Origin: Bugula neritina
Lineage: Eukaryota; Bryozoa; Gymnolaemata; Cheilostomatida; Bugulidae
Reading direction: 5' to 3'
Length of the DNA: 64,000 nt
NCBI GenBank assembly: GCA_964035545.1
Contig: OZ037766.1
Coordinates: 6,611,722 to 6,675,721, forward strand
How positions within the stretch are numbered: the first letter of the stretch is position 1; every line of letters begins with the position of its first letter. Below are positions 55,701 to 64,000 of this stretch, one piece after another. The translations under genes and the position numbers were made by a program. Under the pieces are notes generated by a model. It did not search any database. It saw only the letters and a program-made list of their open reading frames with translations, and was not told where the DNA came from.

Positions 55701-58700
55701 AGTTTTATGATTAAATAATCTATGTTGGTATGTTAATTCATGACTTTACATTGATAAAAGCCATTTCACTTTGCACATACTTTCTCTAAGACTTTTATAT
55801 GACATGTATTTCAAGGTTGAGGGTGTTTGTTACATTTAAGTGCAGTAATAGAAAAATTTCATTAGCTCAAGTTCTTTTATTGTCTTTTTGGAAGTTGGTT
55901 TGAGGTGCAACTAGAAGTTCGAGAGAGAGAAAACATGATATATTTTGCTACATTTCTTATCTAGAACACACGCTATTCCAACTTTCTCCATTACTGCACC
56001 TACCTTGTTTATTACCTGCCTGATATGATAAACATAGGTTACATTGCGGGTGTATTTTACAGGACGACCCAAGACTACATGATTTTAATGTTGATGCTGT
56101 AGTGGCACAGGCCCTGAAAGATGCAACAGAGCAGGTTATTTATTCTCCTACCCTAATATACAATACAGGTTGAGATTCTGGGCTAAGTATTCCTTCTAAG
56201 GCTATATGTTATATTCTGTGTTTTTGTTAGATGAATATCTCTATCATTCACCTCTTATCTCTCAAGTACCCAGATTTTAGTTGATTTAGTGTTGTAATTG
56301 GATGATATGGAGATTAGGTAGATCTAACTTACCTCTAGTCTGCAGAATATATAGTTAGTATATCTATGCTTCAGTATATCTAGTTACACTGCAACCAATA
56401 CTTGAAGCTTTGCAAAGTCAATCGAGTTAAGCAGCTAACTGAGGAAAAAATGCAGCAATGTCATTGGTTGTTTTTACCAGGATGACTAATCCTATATTTA
56501 CTCAAGTGTCTAATATACCAGACTATTTTGTGTGTAAATGCAGATTACTTTGTGTGTAGATGCAAAAAACTTTGTGTGTAAATGCAGATTACTTTGTGTG
56601 TAGATGCAGAAAACTTTGTGTGTAGATGCAGATTACTTTGTGTGTAGATGCAGAAATCTTTGTGTGTCAATACAGAAAGCTTTTTATGTAGATGCAGAAA
56701 GCTTCGCAAAAATTTGGAAGACTTTGTGTATGAATACAAACTACTTTTTCTATAACTAAAAATTACTTTTGGATTTTTCCTGCCATATTTGTTGCTTAGG
56801 ATACTGACTTTAAACTACATTATCTTATGCAGAATGCGGCATACAAAGGCAATCACATCATGTGGACAATGGGGGACGACTTCACTTATCAAAATGCCAA
56901 CACCTGGTATAAGTCCATGGACATGTTGATACCAGCTGTAAATGCTAGGGTAAGCAAACTGATGCTATATGTTGTCACAATACTTTACTGGTCTATTGTA
57001 GAATGCTGCCTATCGGGGAGGCCATATTATGTGGACAGAAGGCATGGACTTCAACTATCAAAATGCCCAAACATGGTTTAAAAACTTGGACAAACTTATT
57101 CCTTACACTAACCAGAGAGTACGTGACGTTTAAATGCTGCTCCTATCACAGGATATTAATTCCGTTAGCTACAGGCTGATTACACTTCATACTCACAGCA
57201 AAAATTCTTCTGCTTTTTAATTTATTTTAAAGCGCTGTCAATCTTCTTCCATTAGATTTTAATTTTATTGGTTGATATGATTTCTTTCAACATAAAATTA
57301 TGCCTGCAAATCTATATGACTTATCACCTTGTCTGATCTTGTAACATAAAAATATGTAAAACTTACAAGTGTTTACCACACTGTACAAATTTTATATTTA
57401 AATTGATTGGATTCCATCAGCTACAATGTGTTGTTACAGCAAGCTAATGGCAGTAAAGTGAACCTCCTTTACTCTACACCTGCCTGCTACACGTATGCTA
57501 AGAATAAACAGAACGTTACATGGAGCACCAAGTCGGATGATTTCTTCCCATATGCTGACAGAGTACACGGCTACTGGACTGGGTATTTCACCAGCAGGGC
57601 CGCTCTCAAAGGAATGGTTCGAGATACCAACAACTTTCTACAGGCAAGATGTGGTTGTTTATTCTAAGTCAATATTGCTACACAGCAATTCTTCCTGTTG
57701 ATGCTTACTTGTAATTTCTCTGCATATGGAGATTGTATCATGTTTGCTAAGAAGTTGCAAGGTAATAAAGAGGAAATTCCACCCATATGCTGGTTGACAG
57801 TGTGATATGTATAGAGGGGAAAACTCCAGATTGTTTTGTTTGTTCTGTATAATTTATCTTGTAATGTACTCTTTACACAGGTTGCTAAGCAACTCGATGT
57901 CTTAGCCAATCGAGGAGCTGATCGCAGTAGTGACTCTGCCCTAGATGTACTTAGTAAGTACTTTATTTTTTAGAAAATGTGATAAAAATATGTAACTCTA
58001 AATTTTCTCAGCTCTTGATATGTAAAGACACGTATTTTCAATGAATTGCACCAAGTTTTATAATAAAAGCTATTCGATTAAATACGTTGACAGAGCGAGC
58101 AATGGGTGTGGCACAGCACCATGATGCAGTGAGTGGCACTGCTAAGCAGGTTGTTACGTATGACTATGAGGAGAGGCTAGCTGATGGTGTCAATCAATGT
58201 ATGGAGTTGGTGAATCATGCCTACCAAAAGCTGACAAATTCCGTCACCACCAGCTTTACACTGCCTACTCAGGAGTTATGTCCCTTGGCTAATATCAGCA
58301 TGTGTAAAGCTGTGGAAGCAAGCTCCTCCGTAAGTTGTGTAAAGAGAGTATATTTTGTTTGCTTATACCTGTTTTATGGCATTTTAATTGAGTTATATAT
58401 AACTGAATGTTGCTTAATTTTCAAGCTTTCTTGAAGTTCATAGAATGCACATATAGTGGTGTTTAGTAAAAGTGATGTGCAAAGGAAGGAGGTTGTTAAA
58501 ACTTAGTAAGAGCAGCAAATATTCATGCTTGCTCACAGTTTAATATTTAATTTGCTGAACAGTTTGGGATAATCGTATACAACCCACGGGGACAGAGTAC
58601 CCGCACGATGGTCAAACTTCCAGTTAGTAGTGATAAACTCAATGTCACTGATGCTCAGGGAAACCCTTTACAAGTCCAGGTATATTGTTCTTCTGCTACA

Positions 58701-61700
58701 CATAACTGTGCTTCACATAGGGTTTTTGAATGCTCATTATTCTATTATGGTCAATTTTTAAAGTCTTTGTTTTGAAAAATGTGTTACTTTTGTTATAAAT
58801 TTGTTGCGAAATTTATCTAAAAGTAGAACAGTTTCTATTTAGCCAATTTTAGTTTAGGTTTTTAGAAATGTTTGCTTTGCTCACATAATTTTCTATTTTG
58901 TTAGTAATTTTTGTGTGCTGCCATGTTTTAACAATTGAACTAAAGTTGATTGTCACCATTTAATTTTATATTCTCTTTCCTCACAAATATTAAACTTTCC
59001 ACTTCCCAGTTTACTGAGGTGAGTGCCAGAACTAAGAAGATTCCGGAGAGAAATGGCAGCGTTGCGACTCATGACATGTGGTTCACTGCTCAGTTGCCTC
59101 CTCTTGGCTTCTCCACCTACTTTGTTAGTGCCGCATCACGGTCCTCTCTCACTAACAAACTTGTGAAGGTCAAACCTGCATCTGATGTCGTCATATCTAA
59201 TGATGTGAGTTGTGTTCTCTATTTATTGTATAAAATCGATGCTCTAGATTCCCTCTGCTATAATTTATTGTTGCAATATCAGTGAATAATGTTATACACT
59301 GGTTTACCAAAGATTTGAATACATATCGTTCCCAATTTTATTAAATTATTTTAAATTGTTGATAATATTTACGCTAAAAACTTATGATTTGTTGTATAAA
59401 TCTGTTTTTACGACAATTTCAATTGAACCTCTATTTAAAGTTTCAATAGGGTTACATATACACTGAATATAATGCTTCGGTTGTGGGATGGCTTACGAGG
59501 GTCTCCTTATAAAATGATCATCAAGTCTCATTGACACTTTCAGTTGCTGGAGGTAATATTTGATGGCACAACTGGACTACTCAAGCAGATCAGTAATCTG
59601 AAGAGTGCCGTGAAGATGAAGGTTAAACAAGAGCTCATGTTCTATGTTGGCTGGGATAAATATTCGGGGGCCTACAAGTTCCGACCCAAATCACAGAGTC
59701 CAACCCAACTCAGCCAGACAGCTAAAGTACAAGTATTCAAGGTAGGTCCAAGTTGTCAAGCTGGTTTATGTATGTTTTAGATACTTGCTAATCCTAGTTT
59801 CTAGCATTTTCTAACAACTTGCAATGTTTTCAATGTTTCTCTCACTCACACACATTTGTTTAAAATATTCATCTCTGTGAAAACCCCCTATGCATATATG
59901 TTGTTACATGCCGAGTAACCGTTCACTATGCAGTAGCAGCATTTGAAACAATCCTAGAACTATTAAAAATGTGTAAAAGAAAACTCCAGCCACAACTTAC
60001 ATAGACTCATAACATGTTAAATGCTTGCCAAGAGAATTAAACTGTGTTGTGTATATGTTAAATTGGCACTTTTTGCTCCTTTACTTGTTGTTCCTTTTGT
60101 TTCTTTTTATTGTTGGTGTACTTTCTTGTGTATAGTTTTGCCTTACATATTATATATTTTGTATGTGGCTACAGTGCCTTGTTTCCAAATTATGGTATTG
60201 TATTATATTATATTATTATATTATAGGGCTCGCTGTTTACTGAGGTTAGGCAGACATTCACCAACTGGGGAACTCAAGTGTTCAGACTTGGTCGAACAGC
60301 CAATCACATTGAGCTAGAGTGGACTGTAGGCCCGATACCTTTCAAGTAAGAGTACAAGCTCTTGCGTGTTCATATGTCGTCCTTGTTTTTACTGCAGCAA
60401 AAGACACTTGGCAATATATAAATATGTGTATGTAATTTATAGAGTAAAAACTCAAAAGCATTTGTTATCTAGTACTAAAAAGTTTTATGTTTGCTAAATA
60501 TATTATACAAAGGCGTGAACATCAGAACAATAAGGCCTTTGTGTTTTGTAAACGTATCATGCAAGGTTGGAAAACTATTTGACTGATATTTAGATGCAGT
60601 AGTGGAGAAATTGAGATAGCCTAAGTTCTTTAAATTACTTTATAGATTTTTGTTTGGGGCATAGGTTGAAATTTTTTGCGAGAACATAACTTCTTTTGCT
60701 ACATTTTAATCTAGAACACAGGCTTTTCTCAATTTCTCCATTACTTCACCTACTGACTGAGCAATCTTCTTTTACATTGTAAAGTATATTTCACAAAACT
60801 TCGTGATTGTTAGAAACAGGAGTTCTCGAGCTTTTTAATGGTGCAGCAGTGTTGAACAGCTGAAGAGCTATAATATTTTGTCACATCTATAGACCAAAAT
60901 AGTCACAAGCTGTACATGTACAAGTCCACCGGGCTATTTTTGTGAACCCTATATATTCTATTCTTTCAATCTTTATGAGCATTAGTGATTATATTATGAG
61001 TATGGCCTGCTTCCACTAGTTATTAGTTGTAGCCAATAAATATCACACACAGTGTAAAAGGATCGCAGTAAATAGTATAGTATAGTATAGTATATCGTCT
61101 CCTTTCGTGCAGCTGAATAAAGTGCATTTCTCTCTCTGCTGCAGTGGAACTATAGGTAGAGAGGTGATCAGCCGATTCACAACCGATCTCATGTCTCAGG
61201 GCGCCTTCTACACAGACTCTAATGGCAGACAGATTCTACAACGCCAGAAGAATTTCAGACCTACTTGGACCTTAGACGTAAATGAACCGGTCTCTGGAAA
61301 TTACTACCCTGTCAACAGCCGAATTTACATCCAGGTAATCATTTGTGAATATGCATTGCTGATGTTTTCCTGTATGATATTTAGTCAACTCAAATTACAC
61401 ACCACAAAACCTGGCTTATAGTGCTCTGAGGGGTTTCTTGAGGGCACTCTTGCCAAATGTATTAAAAGAAACAGAATTTGTTTTGGGGAGGACATCTCTG
61501 ATGAGCTTTTTCTAATTTCACGTATTGAGCATGCCTAGCATGGGCTGGTCTTGGCTTTGGATTTCATAAAAATCCTTGGCATCTGATATACATAATACTA
61601 CTTATTTTTTACATCAATAAGATTCATGCAAACTACACTCTACCATGGCTCACTAATTATATCATATCATATAAGCTATGTATTTTGCTATGTATTGGAA

Positions 61701-63796
61701 AACATATTCTTTACTGAAATATTTTGCCAATGAATTCAATTTTTTTTTATTTTTCAAGTTACGCTGAAGTTTTTTCACCTTGGTTAGCTTTAGTCTTATG
61801 TGGATGTTAACTAGCTGGAATAGTCTTAAGTTGTTAATTACAATCGATATTAATGGACACAATCAAATCTTTGCATAGTGGTGATAAATTTTGCCTGAGA
61901 GAAACAATTTTAGTTTCTACTTAATTATTTATGGCTAATGTGGCTAAACTTTCTTGATGTGCAAATTGTGTGTTATGTATGTTTTGTTTTTAAATCTAAT
62001 CATAATGAATATTGTAACACTGTTCATATCTCTTCCAGGACTTGAAGAGATCTTGCCAGTTTACTATTCTAACAGACCGGTCTCAGGGTGGCACCAGTGT
62101 TGCTAACGGATCTCTGGAACTCATGGTTTGTTCACTGCTATGAACTATAATACTGTGGAACATCAGCATGCTGTTGTATTTCGTTATTGTGATGTTTTAA
62201 ATGAGTTTTTCAGGTATTTATAAATAATAATGTCTCAGTATCACCATTTGATGTTTAATTTATCTTATCATAGATTCACTTTTGTAGCAAAAATCGTAGA
62301 GACAAATGTGTATAATCGGAGCTTCTTTATTGGACTTGTCCAATACACTTTATTGTACAATCAATAATATTTTAATTCAGCTTCACCGAATGACAACATC
62401 GGATGATTCGCTGGGAGTTGGTGAAGCCCTGCAGGAGAAGGGTTCTGATGGAAAGCCTTTGATAGTGAGAGGTTCGTGTGCAGCTAAAATGTCATGGCTT
62501 TCAGTATTCAGCTTTATATGAAAGTCATTCATTGATATTGACAAAATTTTTATACCCAACTGTTTTTTATTTTGTTTTGATTTTCAGTTGAGGTGAATAG
62601 TTTAATTGCTTATATTTCAAGGCATAGTAAATTAGACAGCTTGTATCTTGGTAAGAATAAAGTTGAAGGTATGTGACTGTAGGTAAGCACTACTTGGTGG
62701 TTGATACAATCGCTGCCTCTGCTGCCGTACACAGAGAACTGGCTCAGCGGTTGTTTATGGCTCCAGTTGTCACAGTTTCTAAGACTACTCCGGCTGTTAT
62801 AGACAAATGGAAGAAGTACCTCACACTTCGGGTATGTGTTCTATACTCTTCAGGTTCTACACGGTGATTTTACTCTACATAATCTACACATCCTACACTT
62901 TCTACATTACATTCTACACACAATGCACACTACAGATGCAATAACCACTCTACATACTATAATCACATCAGGCTATATGCCTGCAGTGTGTTTTGTGGAC
63001 AGACTTCATATTTGCGGGACTGTCTTATTTCTGACTTCTATTAAACTGATATCATATTCTATGGAAATAAGTATAACAATTGTGTTGGCTCTAATTTTAT
63101 AGCCAAATAAAAAAACTTCTTGTAAATAGAAAGAAACTGCAAAAAGTTGTAGGTTTAAAAAGACTTATAAACTCAATTAATGAACGTATAAATATGTAGT
63201 TAGTTGTTAAATCAGTTTTCTAATTCGTTAACTTAACAGTATGCTTGCAAGTTGCAAAATCTTGCAAATATATAGTATAATAAGTTTTTTAGGGTACACT
63301 CGGCGCAAGGGTATATATATCTCTGATACTTAGACTTGCGTATATAGACTATTTATTAGATCTACTATATGGTATATTTATGTACGTCTTGTAGCAATCA
63401 TACATTAGAACTGCACTACCAGATAATGTTCACCTTCTGACCCTGGAATCCCTTGGAAACAACCAATTGCTTCTGAGACTGGAACACTTCTACTCTCTGA
63501 ACGAAGACAGCTCTCTGTCTAAGAATGTCACCGTCTCACTACAAGTAGGTGGCTGAGCTATGGCTAGGTCAAGGTTATGTGAGTTTGGAAGTGGGCGTAC
63601 TGATAGATCTTCAGCTGTTATATTGGGCTTGTTTGTTGTGATGATCACGTTGATGGTAAAGTATAATGATTGCATTTCTTGCAGGACTTGTTTAGTACCC
63701 TGACTATAAAATCTGTGAAGGAATTAACTCTGGAAGCTAATCAATATCTAGAAAATGCACAGCGACTCAAATGGAACAAGAAGTCTTCTAAACGAG
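52757..63796 (+). CDS. MAN2B1: Lysosomal alpha-mannosidase, GH38 (3' end outside window)
   Basis: Lysosomal exoglycosidase trimming alpha-mannose from N-glycans. Exons: 52757-52837, 53063-53165, 53537-53686, 54398-54591, 54868-55065, 56063-56134, 56833-56949 or 57002-57118, 57440-57643, 57881-57953, 58094-58329, 58563-58679, 59010-59204, 59544-59741, 60227-60345, 61145-61334, 62039-62125, 62381-62471, 62683-62831, 63395-63544, 63685-63796. About 945 aa are seen; human has about 1010, so one last exon is missing. Signal peptide [17 protein letters not shown]; zinc and catalytic motifs [19 protein letters not shown] (nucleophile Asp), the acid/base Asp in the duplicated exon, and [10 protein letters not shown]. 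Also [28 protein letters not shown] and LTDRSQGG. Exon 2 joins exon 3 in frame but lacks the family's ~9-residue KNDIQHAG segment, so a micro-exon may be unseen. Exon 8 uses a GC donor. Confidence 0.95.
55841..55998. mobile_element. MITE-like element, copy 1 (MAN2B1 intron 5)
   Basis: About 158 bases with imperfect terminal inverted repeats: it opens TGCAGTAATAGAAAAATTTC and closes with GAAAGTTGGAG-type sequence in reverse (ACTTTCTCCATTACTGCA). The interior block TTTTGCTACATTTCTTATCTAGAACAC matches the second copy at 60595-60748. It has no coding capacity. The transposon superfamily is not determined; no clear target-site duplication was seen. Confidence 0.65.
56528..56706. repeat. 22-bp minisatellite in MAN2B1 intron 6
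   Basis: About eight copies of a 22-base unit, (G)ATTACTTTGTGTGTAGATGC or the variant with AAAACTTTG, often alternating as a 44-base pair. It degenerates at the right end (56670-56706). It lies ~125 bases upstream of the duplicated-exon pair. Confidence 0.85.
56833..56949 (+). other. MAN2B1: MAN2B1 exon 7A (first copy of duplicated catalytic exon)
   Basis: 117 nt, 39 codons, phase 0 at both ends; acceptor TTATGCAG, donor GTAAGC. It encodes [11 protein letters not shown] followed by [17 protein letters not shown] and ends VNAR. In GH38 enzymes the Asp of the (G)-x-DF-x-Y motif is the catalytic acid/base, so this exon carries it. The TMGDDF form is the nearer of the two to the classical MAN2B1 TMGSDF signature. 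Confidence 0.9.
57002..57118 (+). other. MAN2B1: MAN2B1 exon 7B (second copy of duplicated catalytic exon)
   Basis: 117 nt, 39 codons, phase 0 at both ends; acceptor GTCTATTGTAG, donor GTACGT. It encodes [39 protein letters not shown]. 26 of 39 residues equal exon 7A. It keeps the catalytic Asp but has Glu-Gly-Met before it instead of Met-Gly-Asp. Its second half ([10 protein letters not shown]) is nearer the classical MAN2B1 sequence than 7A. There is no stop or frameshift, and both splice sites are intact. Confidence 0.9.
60595..60748. mobile_element. MITE-like element, copy 2 (MAN2B1 intron 14)
   Basis: About 154 bases with terminal inverted repeats clearer than in copy 1: TGCAGTAGTGGAGAAATTGAGA at the left versus TCTCAATTTCTCCATTACTTCA at the right. 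The interior TTTTGCTACATTTTAATCTAGAACACA matches copy 1. It is non-coding and same orientation as copy 1. Confidence 0.7.
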
Positions 63797-64000
63797 GTAA
63801 TATTCAGGCTAAGTCACTGATTGTATAAATCTTTCTTCTAGTATAATATTCCAGTGTAATATTCTGAAATTGAAAAAAAATTAAGATTTTAAAAATTTCC
63901 TTTCTGGCAAAGTCATATACATTAAATTTTGTTTCAGTCTTTATCTAACATCATTAGTGTTTGCTGATAAAAAATATGTTATATTTTTAACTATATTTTA

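Overview
This is an AT-rich, intron-dense animal (metazoan) genomic window. Coding exons are mostly 20-300 nt with GT-AG borders, and introns are 50 bp to several kb. The proteins are clear bilaterian orthologues. Several hints favour a mollusc or other lophotrochozoan: ELOVL4-like elongases, tRNA-derived SINEs whose tail contains an 'atgttaggaa(a/g)agcatccag'-type block, and dispersed 'gggagataactc' / 'gggagacaac' motifs. I cannot fix the species. No bacterial or plasmid-type system is visible.

Layout, left to right. 1-2442: intergenic DNA with low-complexity (TAGTAT)-type sequence. 2443-13353 (+): RBBP6, a RING E3 ligase with 22 coding exons. 14663-15435 (-): cytochrome c, convergent with RBBP6. 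17409-20608 (-) and 25424-28412 (+): two divergently transcribed ELOVL fatty-acid elongase paralogues separated by a 4.8 kb repeat-rich spacer. 29657-36386 (-): DRAM2-like lysosomal membrane protein; its first intron carries an inverted pair of Penelope-like retroelement 3' ends between long TA tracts. 39054-50294 (-): ELP4 (Elongator subunit). Its introns hold a 21-bp minisatellite touching a splice acceptor, a 2.9 kb fold-back element, and a nested antisense gene for a coiled-coil protein (46105-48718, +). 52757-63796 (+, runs off the window): lysosomal alpha-mannosidase MAN2B1 (GH38), head to head with ELP4.

The genes are ordinary housekeeping functions with no evident shared pathway, although DRAM2 and MAN2B1 are both lysosomal and the ELOVL pair is a local duplication. 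The most notable feature is in MAN2B1. The 39-codon exon containing the catalytic acid/base Asp is duplicated in tandem (56833-56949 and 57002-57118), same length and phase, separated by only 52 bp. This is the layout expected of mutually exclusive exons that would give two active-site versions of the enzyme. Exon coordinates come from reading splice sites and family conservation by eye; UTRs and transcription starts are not resolved.
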